Origin: Demequina soli
Lineage (GTDB): Bacteria > Actinomycetota > Actinomycetes > Actinomycetales > Demequinaceae
Length of the DNA stretch: 64,000 bases
Reading direction: 5' to 3'
NCBI RefSeq assembly: GCF_000971195.1
Contig: NZ_BBLZ01000005.1
Span: 1 to 64,000, forward strand
The notes beneath the pieces were generated by a model. The model was not told the DNA's origin. It made no database searches and worked only from the letters and a program-made list of their open reading frames with translations. Below, piece by piece: positions 45,749 through 55,102 of the stretch (position 1 is the first letter of the stretch; every line of letters begins with the position of its first letter). The position numbers and the translations under genes were made by a program.

Positions 45749-47524
45749 TCAGAACTCGGTGTGCCCGAGCAGCAGGTCGGGCGCGAACCGGAGCACCGGC
45801 TCCACCACGGTGTCGAGCTCGAGCACGGTGACCCGCGCGACACCGTCGGCGACCAGCGGCGCCGGCACCACGAGCGAGCGCTGCGGCCCCCGGCGCCAGT
45901 AGCGCCCCAGGCACAGGCCGTTGACCCACACGAGGCCCTTGCCGAGCCCGGAGCATTCGATCACCAGGTCACCGGGGACGGCGATGTCGACGGAGGCCCG
46001 GTAGATCGCCGCGCCCGCCTCGAGCGCGGCCGGCACCCGCTCCGCAGCCCAGTCCTCGAGCCCGTCGAGGTCGACCGGCGTTGAGCTCCAACCGGTCACC
46101 GGGGCGCCGCCCAGCGTCACGGGGCCCATCACGCCCTTGGGCTCGCCGATGCGCGGGCCGTAGTTGACGCGGCCCTGGTCCTCGACCACGAGCGTGAGCT
46201 CGCCCTCGCCGCGCGGCAGCGTGAGCGCCTCGTCGTGGGCGTCGCGCGCGAGGATTCCCACCGGGGCGCCGTCGAGCAGCACGTGGACGCGGTCGCGGAC
46301 CTCGCCCAGCCGCAGCACCGCGGGCGCGGGGCCCGCCGTCAGGGTCGCGCGGTGGACCAGCAGGCCGCGGTACGTCGCGAGGTCCTCGAAGGTCGGGATC
46401 GCGTCGTGTGCGGTCCACCCGCCCCGCTCGTCGACGTACTCGCGCAGCGACCCGGCATAGGCGAGCGGCGCATCGGCCGGCACCACCAGGGGGGACGATG
46501 CGCCGGCCAGCTCGGATGCGTCCGGCACCTCCGCGTGACGCGCGATGACCTCGCGGAAGGCCCAGAACTTCGCGGTGGGCCGCCCGAGCTCGTCGAGCGG
46601 GGCGTCGTAGTCGTACGACGTGACGGTGGGCTGGTAGACGCCCTTGTCGTTGGCTCCGTTGGTGAGCCCGAGGTTGGTGCCGCCGTGGAACATGTAGACG
46701 TTGACGGACGCCCCGGCGGCGAGCAGCGCGTCGAGCGCCTCCGCCGAGGCCGCGACGGGCGCGGTGTGGTGGTGCGCGCCCCAGTGGTCGAACCACCCGC
46801 ACCAGAACTCGGAGCACATGAGCGGCCCGGTGGGCTGGTGCGCGCGCAGCGTGGCCAGGCGCGACTCGACCTGCCCGCCGAAGGACCCGGTGGCATGCAG
46901 CTCGGGGATCGAGCCGCGCTCGAGCATCCCGTCCGCGGGCTGGTCCACCGTGAGCAGCGGCACGGTGACCCCGCCGTCGCGGAAGCGCGCGGTGAGCCAC
47001 CGCAGGTGCTCCGCCCGCTCGGCGGGCTCGACCACGTCGTACGCGCCGTACTCGTTCTCGACCTGCATGAGGATCACGGGTCCGCCGCGGTCGGCCTGCA
47101 GCGGCACCACACGGGCGAGCACCTCGTCGAGGAAGGCGCCCACGGCGGCCGCGTAGCCCGGCTCGGTCGATCGGATCCGCACGCCGGGGATCTCGAACAG
47201 CCAGCCCGGCAGCCCGCCGCCGTCCCACTCCGCGCAGATGTAGGGCCCCGGCCGCACGATCGCGTGCATGCCCTCCTCCGCCACCTCGCGCAGGAACCGC
47301 TCGAGGTCGAGCCCGCCGTCGAAGCGGAACACGCCCCTGGCGGCCTCGTGCTCGTTCCACGGCACGTAGGTCTCGATGGTGTTGAGGCCCATGAGGCGCG
47401 CCTTGCGGATGCGGTCGCGCCACAGGTCGGGATGGACCCGGAAGTAGTGCAGCGCCCCCGAGAGCACCCGGTGGGGCCGGCCGTCGAGCAGGAAGTCCTG
47501 GTCGCCGATCGCGAAGTCGGTCAT
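45749..47524 (-). CDS. Glycoside hydrolase family 35 beta-galactosidase
   Basis: 591 residues, ATG 47524 with AGGAGA upstream. The GH35 barrel begins at LSGALHYFRVHPDLWRDRI with YVPWNEHE. It has the acid/base E158 in VENEYGAY, the nucleophile E239 in CSEFWCGWFDHW, and GGTNLGLTNGAN. Two beta-sandwich domains follow to the C-terminus, ending with GLVWVNGLCLGRYW. There is no signal peptide, so it acts in the cytoplasm on imported galactosides. It is the last gene of the minus-strand operon, after a long hairpin behind lacZ. Residues around 345 (the GGACGATGC copy at 46493) are in a linker. Confidence 0.93.
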   Translation of the reverse strand: MTDFAIGDQDFLLDGRPHRVLSGALHYFRVHPDLWRDRIRKARLMGLNTIETYVPWNEHEAARGVFRFDGGLDLERFLREVAEEGMHAIVRPGPYICAEWDGGGLPGWLFEIPGVRIRSTEPGYAAAVGAFLDEVLARVVPLQADRGGPVILMQVENEYGAYDVVEPAERAEHLRWLTARFRDGGVTVPLLTVDQPADGMLERGSIPELHATGSFGGQVESRLATLRAHQPTGPLMCSEFWCGWFDHWGAHHHTAPVAASAEALDALLAAGASVNVYMFHGGTNLGLTNGANDKGVYQPTVTSYDYDAPLDELGRPTAKFWAFREVIARHAEVPDASELAGASSPLVVPADAPLAYAGSLREYVDERGGWTAHDAIPTFEDLATYRGLLVHRATLTAGPAPAVLRLGEVRDRVHVLLDGAPVGILARDAHDEALTLPRGEGELTLVVEDQGRVNYGPRIGEPKGVMGPVTLGGAPVTGWSSTPVDLDGLEDWAAERVPAALEAGAAIYRASVDIAVPGDLVIECSGLGKGLVWVNGLCLGRYWRRGPQRSLVVPAPLVADGVARVTVLELDTVVEPVLRFAPDLLLGHTEF

Positions 47525-47554
47525 GTGGGTTCTCCTTGGAAGGGACGATGCGAC

Positions 47555-47596
47555 GGGCCCGCCCCCTCCCCCGTCACGGGAGGCGGGGGCGGGCCC
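47555..47596 (-). terminator. Hairpin between lacZ and the GH35 gene
   Basis: GGGCCCGCCCCC-TCCC (47555-47570) pairs with GGGAGGCGGGGGCGGGCCC (47578-47596), with a small bulge, inside the operon. A GGACGATGC copy (47543-47551) flanks it. It is probably a partial terminator or an mRNA stability element. Confidence 0.6.
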
Positions 47597-47602
47597 GGAT
47601 CG

Positions 47603-50600
47603 TCAGCGCAGGACGCCCTGGAAGCCGAACGTGAACGTCAGCTCCCCTCCGGGCACCCGGTATTCGGGGTGCGTCATGGCGCCCCAGGACTGGTCGCCGC
47701 CCGCCCCGCGGCGCGCGAGCGCGGGCCGCAGGATGGTGCGGTGGATGGGCGGCAGCTCGTTGGCGTGCAGCGCGCTCTCGATCTCGAACGGCGTCCACGG
47801 CAGCGCGGACAGCTCCATGCCGTCGGCGCTGTCGAGCCGGATCCCGAAGCCCGCGTCGTCGAGCACCTCGGCCCACCGCACGCCCGTGTGGCTGCCGGAC
47901 TCCTGGGGTCGCATGTACGGCGTGAGCTGCGTGCGCACGTCGCCCTCCCACACGTCCAGGCGTGCGCCGCCGCGGCGGTCCACGTACGACTCGGCGGGAC
48001 CGTCGCCGTACCAGCGCAGCCGATGCAGGTCGGCATCGAGCGTGAAGAGCATGCCCATCTCGGGCAGGTCGGGAAGCCCCTCGCCCGGGCGCAGGGTCAC
48101 GGTCGTCTCGACACGGCCGTCGCCGTCCACCAGGTACGACACGTCGACCTCGCTCGGCGGCACCGTCGGCAGCTCGTACCCGAAGGTCACCTCGACCGCC
48201 GCATCGTGCCGCGTCACGCGCGGCTTCTCGAAGCCGGCCCGCGGCCTGCGGTACCGGCTCGCGAGGAGCCACTGGCCGTCGCGGAAGGGCATGCCCCAGC
48301 CGCGCTCGTTGGACGTGGGCGCGTGCCAGAAGCTCGGCTGCGGGGGCTCGCGGCGCAGCAGCTCGCGCCCGCCGTCGCTCGTGCGGCCGTACCGGTACGA
48401 CGTCAGCGCGCCGTACAGCCGCGAGAACGTCACCGAGAAGTGCGGGCCGTGGACGCCGATGTTGTGCGTGCTCTCGACCACCCGTGGGCCCGGGGACGAT
48501 GCGCGGGTCGCCGGGGCATCGTCCGTCACCGCGATCACGGCCTGCTCCCAGCCGACCGCGTAGCCCGCCGGCGCCCACGCGGTGGCGCGGCGCTGGCGGT
48601 ACGCGACGTCGACGGTGTACTCGCCGGCCGTCGCGGGGATCGCGAACGGGAGCGGGTAGGTGGCCGTCGCCTGGGGCGCGACGTCGATGTCGAGGGTCTC
48701 CTCGGCGAGCGTCACGCCCTCGCGGGCGAGCGTCACCACGGCCTCGACGTCGGCGGTGCCGGAGAAGCGGCGGCGGCTGCGGATCTCGATGCCGTCGCGA
48801 GAGATCGCGGTCCGGAACGGCTGGTAGAGGTAGCGGACCTCCTGGTACGCCGGCGTCGGGGTGCGGTCGGCGAAGACGATGCCGTTCGCGCTGAACTCCC
48901 CGTCGTGCGGCGCCTCGAGGTGGTCGCCGCCGTAGGCCTGGTAGGCGCGTCCGTAGCGGTCGGTCATCGGGAGCGTCTGGTCGACGAAGTCCCAGATGAA
49001 CCCGCCCTGGAACAGCGGCTCGCGCTCGGTGAGGTCGAGGTACTTGTCAACCGCGCCGAACGAGTTGCCCATCGAGTGCGCGTACTCGCACAGGATGAAC
49101 GGCTTGTCGCGGTGCTCCTTGAGGTGCGCCTCGACGTCGGCCGCGAACGTGTACATCTGGCTCGTGACGTCCGTGGTCTGCGGGTGACGCGGGTCCCAGT
49201 GGACGCCCTCGTAGTGCACGGGGCGGGTGGGGTCCGTCGCGCGGAACCAGTCGGAGACCTCGAGCAGCACGGAGCCGCCGAAGGACTCGTTGCCGAGCGA
49301 CCAGATGATGACGCTCGCGTGGTTCTTGTCGCGCTCGAGCATGCTCGCGGCGCGGTCGAGCAGCGCGGGCTTCCACTCCTGACGGTCGCCCGGCAGGGCC
49401 TGCTCGACCGTGAGCTCGCCCTGGATGACCCGGTCCCACATGGCGTGGGTCTCGAGGTTCATCTCGTCGATCACATACAGGCCGTACCGGTCCGTGAGCT
49501 CGTAGAACGCGCTCGAGTTCGGGTAGTGGCTGGTGCGGACCGCGTTGATGCCGGCCCGCTTGATGATCTGGAGGTCCGCCTCGATCTCGGCGGCGGTCAT
49601 GACGCGGCCGCGCGGGCCGAACTCGTGGCGGTTGACGCCGTCGAAGACCACGCGCTCACCGTTGACCGTGATGATCGCGTCGCGGATCTCGACGCGACGG
49701 AGGCCCACGCGCTGCGGGATCACCTCGGTGACCGCGCCGTCCGCGTCGAGCACCTCGACGAGCAGCGCGTACAGGTGGGGGTCCTCGGGGCTCCACAGGC
49801 GCGGCTCCGCGAGGGTGATCGCGAGACGCCCGTCCGGCCCCGGGGAGAGCTCGCCGACGCCGCGCAGGTGCGCGCGCATCGTCCCCTCGCCCACGAGGGT
49901 CACGTCGACGGAGAGCTCGGCGCTCGCCAGGTCCTCCGCGACGTCCGTGTGGACGTGGAGGTCCTCGGCGTGGACCGCGGGACGCCGGTACAGGGTGACG
50001 TCGCGGAACAGGCCGTGGAACCGGAAGAAGTCCTGGTCCTCGAGCCACGAGGCGGCCGTCCACTTGAACACCTGGACCGCGAGGCGGTTGACGCCGTCGC
50101 TCAGGTGCGGCGTGAGGTCGAACTCCGACGGGGTGAAGGAGTCCGTCGCCCAGCCGACGTAGGCGCCGTTGAGCCACACCGCGATGCCGCTCTCGGCGCC
50201 GTGGAAGGTGACCGACAGGGTCTCGCCGTCCGCGAGCGCGGTGTCGAGCGTGAAGTCGCGCACGTAGCTCGCGACGGGGTTCCAGCGGGTCGGGACCTGG
50301 CCGGGCTCGAGGTCCTCGAGGCCGTCCCACGGGTACTGCACGTTGACGTACTGCGGGCGGTCGTAGCCGTGCATCTGCAGGTGGCCGGGGACGGGGATGT
50401 CGTCCCAGCCGTCGACGTCGGTCGCCGGGTCCTGGAACCCGAGGAGCGTCATCGCGAGGTTCTTGGCGTGGTGCACCTTCCACAGGCCGTTGAGGCTCTG
50501 CTCGAAGCTGCTGGTGCCGGACGCCGCCTCCGCGCCGTCCACGAACCACCGGTGGTCGCTGTGGGCGACGCGCCGGTGCTCGTGGACGTACGTGGGGTCG

Positions 50601-50626
50601 GTGATCCGGGAGGGATCGAAGGTCAC
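47603..50626 (-). CDS. lacZ: Glycoside hydrolase family 2 beta-galactosidase, LacZ type
   Basis: 1007 residues from GTG 50626 (GTGA overlap with the permease). The five-domain LacZ plan is present: sugar-binding N-domain (NGLWKVHHAKN, VPGHLQMHGYDRPQYVN), Ig-like domain, barrel with NRHEFGPRGR, HYPNSSAFYELTDRYGLYV and DEMNLETHAMWD, acid/base E447 in SLGNESFGG, nucleophile E514 in ILCEYAHSMGNS, and a C-terminal beta-galactosidase small chain (HAPTSNERGWG). E. coli LacZ has E461/E537, so spacing is conserved. It hydrolyses beta-galactosides in the cytosol. An inverted pair of GGACGATGC words (48494-48524) lies in the linker just before the small-chain domain. Confidence 0.96.
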   Translation of the reverse strand: MTFDPSRITDPTYVHEHRRVAHSDHRWFVDGAEAASGTSSFEQSLNGLWKVHHAKNLAMTLLGFQDPATDVDGWDDIPVPGHLQMHGYDRPQYVNVQYPWDGLEDLEPGQVPTRWNPVASYVRDFTLDTALADGETLSVTFHGAESGIAVWLNGAYVGWATDSFTPSEFDLTPHLSDGVNRLAVQVFKWTAASWLEDQDFFRFHGLFRDVTLYRRPAVHAEDLHVHTDVAEDLASAELSVDVTLVGEGTMRAHLRGVGELSPGPDGRLAITLAEPRLWSPEDPHLYALLVEVLDADGAVTEVIPQRVGLRRVEIRDAIITVNGERVVFDGVNRHEFGPRGRVMTAAEIEADLQIIKRAGINAVRTSHYPNSSAFYELTDRYGLYVIDEMNLETHAMWDRVIQGELTVEQALPGDRQEWKPALLDRAASMLERDKNHASVIIWSLGNESFGGSVLLEVSDWFRATDPTRPVHYEGVHWDPRHPQTTDVTSQMYTFAADVEAHLKEHRDKPFILCEYAHSMGNSFGAVDKYLDLTEREPLFQGGFIWDFVDQTLPMTDRYGRAYQAYGGDHLEAPHDGEFSANGIVFADRTPTPAYQEVRYLYQPFRTAISRDGIEIRSRRRFSGTADVEAVVTLAREGVTLAEETLDIDVAPQATATYPLPFAIPATAGEYTVDVAYRQRRATAWAPAGYAVGWEQAVIAVTDDAPATRASSPGPRVVESTHNIGVHGPHFSVTFSRLYGALTSYRYGRTSDGGRELLRREPPQPSFWHAPTSNERGWGMPFRDGQWLLASRYRRPRAGFEKPRVTRHDAAVEVTFGYELPTVPPSEVDVSYLVDGDGRVETTVTLRPGEGLPDLPEMGMLFTLDADLHRLRWYGDGPAESYVDRRGGARLDVWEGDVRTQLTPYMRPQESGSHTGVRWAEVLDDAGFGIRLDSADGMELSALPWTPFEIESALHANELPPIHRTILRPALARRGAGGDQSWGAMTHPEYRVPGGELTFTFGFQGVLR

Positions 50627-51441
50627 TTGACGACTCCAGTGAAGCCTGCGACGAAGGAGCGCTGCAGGACGAAGAAGATGACGATGGTGGGCAGCGACGC
50701 GATGAGCACCGCGAGCATGAGCGCGCCGTAGTCGATGACGTAGCCGGCGCTGAAGTTCGAGATCAGCATGGGCATCGTCTGGACGGTGCTCTTGACGAGG
50801 ATGACCTTGGGCCACAGGAAGTTGTTCCACGCCGCCATGAAGGTGATGACCGCCGCGGCCGCGTACGTGGGCCGCATGGTCGGCACGAACATGCGCCAGA
50901 AGATGGAGAACTCCCGCAGGCCGTCCATGCGGGCCGCCTCGATGATCTCGTGCGGGAAGCTGCGTGCCGACTGCCGGAACATGAGGATGAGCAGCGGCGT
51001 CGCGATGACGGGCAGCACGACGGCGAACGAGGAGTTCACCATGCCGAAGTCCGCGAACAGCTGGAACAGCGGGATCATCGTGGCCGCGAACGGGATCATC
51101 ATCGCGAGCATGAGGACCCACATGAGGCGGTCCTTGTTGGGCGAGTGGTAGACCTCGAAGCCGTAGCCGGCGATGGAGCTGACGACCAGCGCGAGCACCG
51201 TGGTGAGGACCGCGTTGACCGTCGAGTGGTACATCGCGGCGCCCACGTCCTGCTGGCTGGTGAGGGTCTGCCAGTTCTCGAGCAGGTGGGAGCCCGGCCA
51301 CATGCGCGAGGCGAGCACGTCCTGGGTGCTGTTGGTCGCCGAGACCGCCATGAAGTACAGCGGGGCGACCGACACGAGGGCCACGAGGGTGAGGTACACG
51401 TACTTGGGCACCTCGCGAAGCGTCCTAGTCACGCTTGTCAC
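50623..51441 (-). CDS. Carbohydrate ABC transporter permease (MalG-like)
   Basis: 272 residues if GTG 51441 is used, 269 if GTG 51432, which has an AGGTGA ribosome site five bases upstream; the choice is uncertain. Six membrane segments; EAARMDGLREFSIFWRMFVP is the EAA loop that contacts the ATPase. It partners with the MalF-like permease, whose stop overlaps it. No ATPase gene is in the operon, so a shared MsiK/UgpC-type ATPase encoded elsewhere probably powers import. Confidence 0.92.
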   Translation of the reverse strand: MTSVTRTLREVPKYVYLTLVALVSVAPLYFMAVSATNSTQDVLASRMWPGSHLLENWQTLTSQQDVGAAMYHSTVNAVLTTVLALVVSSIAGYGFEVYHSPNKDRLMWVLMLAMMIPFAATMIPLFQLFADFGMVNSSFAVVLPVIATPLLILMFRQSARSFPHEIIEAARMDGLREFSIFWRMFVPTMRPTYAAAAVITFMAAWNNFLWPKVILVKSTVQTMPMLISNFSAGYVIDYGALMLAVLIASLPTIVIFFVLQRSFVAGFTGVVK

Positions 51442-52378
51442 CTACCTTCATCTGGATGGCGGCGAGCACGGCGACCATGATCAGGATCACGTAGGACACC
51501 GCGGCGCCGTAGCCGAAGTTCGGGTTGTTCTGGAACGAGATCTTGTACAGGTAGTGCGACATCGTCATCGACGTGTTCGCGGGCCCGCCGAGCGTGAGGT
51601 TGTACGACTCGTCGAACATCTGCAGGGTGCCGTTGATCGACATGATCACGGTCAGCACGATCATCGGCTTGAGCTGCGGGACCGTCACCGAGAAGAAGGT
51701 GCGGATGGGCCCGGCGCCGTCCATCTTGGCGGCCTCGAGCGTGGTCGGGTCGATGTTCTGCAGGCCCGCCAGGTAGAAGATCATGTTGTAGCCCGTCCAC
51801 CGCCACAGCAGGCCCAGGATGATGACGAGCCGCGCGGTGTTGGGTTGGCCGAGCCAGTTCACGGGGCCGTCGACCAGATGCAGGGCCATGAGCCAGTCGT
51901 TGACCAGGCCGTCGGTCGAGAAGATCGTGCGGAACACCAGCGAGTACGACACGAGCGAGATCGCGGCGGGCAGGAAGATGGCGGTGCGCCACATGCCCTT
52001 GAGCTTGAGCCGCGGGTTGTTGAGGATGTTCGCCAGCAGCAGCGCCGAGATCAGCATGATCGGCACCTGGATCACCAGGTAGAGCAGGGTGTTGGTGACC
52101 GTGAGCTTGAAGATGTCGTCGTGCAGGATCCGCTCGTAGTTGTACCAGAGCGGGTCCGCGAAGTTGAGGTTGGCGCCCTTGCCGGTCTTCATCGACAGGA
52201 TGAGCGCCTGGAGCATCGGCCAGAACATCATGATGCCGATGAGCGCGGCGGCGGGGATGAGGAACATCCATCCCGTGAGGCTGCGGCGTCGCGCGTCCTT
52301 GGACATCTTCGCCTTGGGCGCGTTGCGGTTCTTCTTGGGTGCGCGGTCGGGGACCACGACGGGCGTCATCGTCGACAC
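51425..52378 (-). CDS. Carbohydrate ABC transporter permease (MalF-like)
   Basis: 317 residues from GTG 52378, placed by AAGGAGA six to seven bases upstream. A ~35-residue Lys/Arg-rich cytosolic start, six membrane segments and the EAA loop LEAAKMDGAGPIRTFFSVTVP. It forms a heterodimer with the MalG-like protein to import the galactoside delivered by the lipoprotein at 52446-53762. Translational overlap of 17 (or 8) bases with malG. Confidence 0.92.
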   Translation of the reverse strand: MSTMTPVVVPDRAPKKNRNAPKAKMSKDARRRSLTGWMFLIPAAALIGIMMFWPMLQALILSMKTGKGANLNFADPLWYNYERILHDDIFKLTVTNTLLYLVIQVPIMLISALLLANILNNPRLKLKGMWRTAIFLPAAISLVSYSLVFRTIFSTDGLVNDWLMALHLVDGPVNWLGQPNTARLVIILGLLWRWTGYNMIFYLAGLQNIDPTTLEAAKMDGAGPIRTFFSVTVPQLKPMIVLTVIMSINGTLQMFDESYNLTLGGPANTSMTMSHYLYKISFQNNPNFGYGAAVSYVILIMVAVLAAIQMKVGDKRD

Positions 52379-52400
52379 GGGGTATCTCCTTGCCTGGGTC

Positions 52401-52430
52401 GGGAGGGGGCCGAGACCTCGGCCCCCTCCC
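52401..52430 (-). terminator. Hairpin between the binding-protein gene and permease genes
   Basis: A near perfect 13-14 bp stem (52401-52414 with 52417-52430). Placed after the binding protein gene it would reduce transcription of the permeases, as is common for malE-malF junctions. Confidence 0.65.
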
Positions 52431-52445
52431 TCACCGATGGGCGTG

Positions 52446-53762
52446 TCAGTTCATCGCGAACTCGACGTTGTCCTGCGCCTCCTGCAGGGCCGAGTCCATG
52501 TCCGTGCCGTTGATGATCTTGGTGATCGCCGCCGAGACCGCGTCGCGGGCCTCGTAGTAGTAGGCGCCCGTGTTGTTGGCCGGAACCTCGGCCGCGAACT
52601 TCAGGACGTCCGAGTAGATGGGCTGGCCGCCGAAGAACGCCTGCGGCTCCGAGTAGACCGCGGAGTCACCGGCCGGGAGCCAGTTCGCGACCGCGCCCGA
52701 GGCCGGGAGGATCTCGTCGTAGAGCTCGGTCGAGCCCGCGAACGTCGACTTGAGGAAGTCCTCGGCGAGCGCCACGTCGGCGTTCGAGGACACGGCCCAC
52801 GAGGAGCCGCCGTTGGCCGAGTAGTGCGTCGCGCCGTCGATGCCGTCGAGGGCCGGGAGGTCGGTGACGGCCCACTTGCCGGACTGGTCCTCGGCGCTCT
52901 GGATCGAGCCCGAGATCCAGATGCCGTTGATGGCGCTGGCGGCGGTGCCGTTGACCAGGGTCGCGATGTACTCGTCCCACGAGTTCACCTCGGAGAACGT
53001 GCCATCCTTGACCATCTGCGCGTAGACCGTGATGGCGGCCTTGAGGGCGGCGTTGTCGACGATGGTGGGGTTGCCCTGGTCGTCGAAGAGGCTCGCGCCG
53101 GCGGACTGCAGCATCATGAGGATCATGTCGGACGAGCCCGCCTGACCCGAGAGCAGCGGCTTGCCGGTCTTGTCGAGGACCTGCTTGGCGAGGGTCTCGT
53201 ACTGGTCCCACGTGATGTCGGTGAAGTCGTCGATCGTGAGGCCGGCCTGCTCGAGCACGTCGGTGCGCATCGCGTTGATCGCGGTGCCCGAGTCGAACGG
53301 CACGCCGTAGTTCTTGCCGTCGATGGTCGAGTACGCCGTCACGCCCGCGGGGAACTGGCTGAAGTCCACGCCCGAGTCGGTGATGTCGGTGACGATGTCC
53401 GGGTAGTTGATGACGTTCTTCTGGAACGCGTTGTTCTGCATGAGGAAGATGTCGGGGAGCTGGTCGTACTCCTGCGACTGGGCCAGCGTCGTGAGCTTCG
53501 TCTGGACGTCGTCCCAGGTGACCTCCTGGATGTCCAGCGTGAAGTCCGGGTGGTCCTTCTGGTAGATCTTCTCGGCCGCCTGCATGGCGTAGATGTTGAA
53601 GTTGGGGTCCCAGGCCCACACGGTGAGCGTGTTGCCCATCGCGTCGCCGCCGGTGGCGCCGCCGCTGGAGGAGTCGGTCGAGTCGCCGCTCGAGCAGGCG
53701 GCGAGGCTGAGGGCGAGCGTGGCCGTCGAGGCCACCACCAACCCGGTACGGAACTTCTTCAT
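52446..53762 (-). CDS. Extracellular sugar-binding lipoprotein of an ABC importer
   Basis: 438 residues, ATG 53762, with GAAGGGTGA upstream. Signal MKKFRTGLVVASTATLALS with lipobox LAAC (Cys23) and a Ser/Gly/Asp-rich linker, then the family-1 binding fold beginning NTLTVWAWDPNFN. VPFDSGTAINAMRTDVLEQAG and NGIWISGS are the hinge strands of this family. It captures a galactoside outside the cell and passes it to the two permeases. First gene of the operon, with promoter and LacI operator in the adjacent 305-base gap. Confidence 0.94.
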   Translation of the reverse strand: MKKFRTGLVVASTATLALSLAACSSGDSTDSSSGGATGGDAMGNTLTVWAWDPNFNIYAMQAAEKIYQKDHPDFTLDIQEVTWDDVQTKLTTLAQSQEYDQLPDIFLMQNNAFQKNVINYPDIVTDITDSGVDFSQFPAGVTAYSTIDGKNYGVPFDSGTAINAMRTDVLEQAGLTIDDFTDITWDQYETLAKQVLDKTGKPLLSGQAGSSDMILMMLQSAGASLFDDQGNPTIVDNAALKAAITVYAQMVKDGTFSEVNSWDEYIATLVNGTAASAINGIWISGSIQSAEDQSGKWAVTDLPALDGIDGATHYSANGGSSWAVSSNADVALAEDFLKSTFAGSTELYDEILPASGAVANWLPAGDSAVYSEPQAFFGGQPIYSDVLKFAAEVPANNTGAYYYEARDAVSAAITKIINGTDMDSALQEAQDNVEFAMN

Positions 53763-53915
53763 TGAGGTTCACCCTTCCCTGGTGGGATGCTCCCGGATCG
53801 CAAGGCGCACCACGTCGAACGCCCACCGGGTCAAACCGTCTCCGTGGTTCCGCGTCGCCCTCGACCGCTCGGTGTGATGCCGACCGCGCCGTCGCGATGC
53901 ACTCCCCAAGGAGAT

Positions 53916-53929
53916 TGTTTAGGTAAACA
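53916..53929. promoter_or_regulatory. LacI-type operator overlapping the operon promoter
   Basis: TGTTTA-GG-TAAACA is a perfect palindrome. The minus-strand -10 TATGTT (53931-53926) overlaps it, so repressor binding would block the galactoside operon. The rest of the gap (53763-54067) holds no gene; the leader from here to the binding-protein gene is about 150 bases. Confidence 0.7.
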
Positions 53930-54054
53930 TAGCCATGCCCGGGGGGTCGCGCCAGTCCCACCAGTGTCACGATCGGATAACGGAGTTTCGCCTCACAGTG
54001 ACGCGGCGGCGCGCGGATGGGGACGTTAACACCCGAGCCGGCGCGCGGTATGGC

Positions 54055-54060
54055 TACACT
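54055..54060 (+). promoter_or_regulatory. -10 element for leaderless lacI-family gene
   Basis: TACACT ends 7 bases before ATG 54068. Confidence 0.55.
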
Positions 54061-54067
54061 CCGATGC

Positions 54068-55102
54068 ATGACGGGCAAGGGAGCGCGCGGGGGCCGCAAG
54101 ACGGGTCCCTCCATCGCCGACGTCGCGCGCCTTGCGGGCGTGTCCGCCCAGACCGTCTCCCGCGTGTCGACCGGCACCGGACCGGTCCGCCCCGAGACCC
54201 GCGACCGCGTCATGCGCGCGATCGAGCAGCTCGGCTACACGCCCAACCGCGCCGCCCGTGCGCTGCGCGACGGCCGCTACGGCACCATCGGCCTCCTGGC
54301 GCGCCGGTTCGACCGCACCGGCGAGGCGCTCACCACCGACGCGGTGCTGCGCGCCGCCGAGGAGCGCGACTACAGCGTCACGCTGCTGCGGGTCCCCGAC
54401 ACGAGCGCGAAGGGCTGGGAGCCGGCCGCGCGTCGCCTGCAGCACCAGACCGTCGACGGGATCATCATCATCCGTGCGGAGGGCGGCGCGGGCGACCAGC
54501 TCGCGCTGCCCGCCACCATGCCCGTCGCGGTGTCGGACTCGCGCCCGCACGGCCGCTACCCGCACGTGGCCTCCGACGAGTTCACCGGTGCCCGCATGGC
54601 GGTCGACCACCTTCTCGGGCTGGGCCACCGGGTGGTCCACCACCTGGGCGGCCCCCTCGACTCCGAGCCGGCGCGCATGCGAGCGGCCGGCTGGCGGACC
54701 GCGCTCGCCGAGGCGGGCGTGCTCACGCCGCCCGACGCGGCGATCGGCGACTGGAGCTCCGAGTCCGGCTACGCCGCCGGCACGGTCCTCGCCGCCGACC
54801 CCGCCGTCACGTCGGTGTTCTGCGCCAACGACGAGATGGCGTTCGGCCTCATGCTCGCCCTCCACGAGGCCGGCCGCAGCGTCCCCGCCGACGTCTCCGT
54901 CGTCGGCTTCGACGACATCGCGCTGAGCCGCTTCACCTCGCCTCCCCTGACCACGATCCGCCAGGACTTCCCCGAGATGGGACGCGAGCTCGTGCGCCTG
55001 CTGCTCGCGCAGATGGAGACGCCGCGCCCGGAGCGCGTCGAGGACGGCATCGTGCCGCTCGAGCTGGTGGTGCGCGCGACCACGGCGCCGCCGCGGGCCT
55101 GA
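54068..55102 (+). CDS. LacI-family transcriptional regulator
   Basis: 344 residues from ATG 54068 (fixed by the -10 box; the frame is open further upstream but without HTH sequence). SIADVARLAGVSAQTVSRV is the HTH, GYTPNRAARALRDGR the hinge region, and VSVVGFDDIALSRFTSPPLT the C-terminal ligand domain signature. It should repress the divergent galactoside operon through the palindrome at 53916-53929, released by a galactoside or galactose. It is convergent with dnaB. Confidence 0.94.
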   Translation: MTGKGARGGRKTGPSIADVARLAGVSAQTVSRVSTGTGPVRPETRDRVMRAIEQLGYTPNRAARALRDGRYGTIGLLARRFDRTGEALTTDAVLRAAEERDYSVTLLRVPDTSAKGWEPAARRLQHQTVDGIIIIRAEGGAGDQLALPATMPVAVSDSRPHGRYPHVASDEFTGARMAVDHLLGLGHRVVHHLGGPLDSEPARMRAAGWRTALAEAGVLTPPDAAIGDWSSESGYAAGTVLAADPAVTSVFCANDEMAFGLMLALHEAGRSVPADVSVVGFDDIALSRFTSPPLTTIRQDFPEMGRELVRLLLAQMETPRPERVEDGIVPLELVVRATTAPPRA

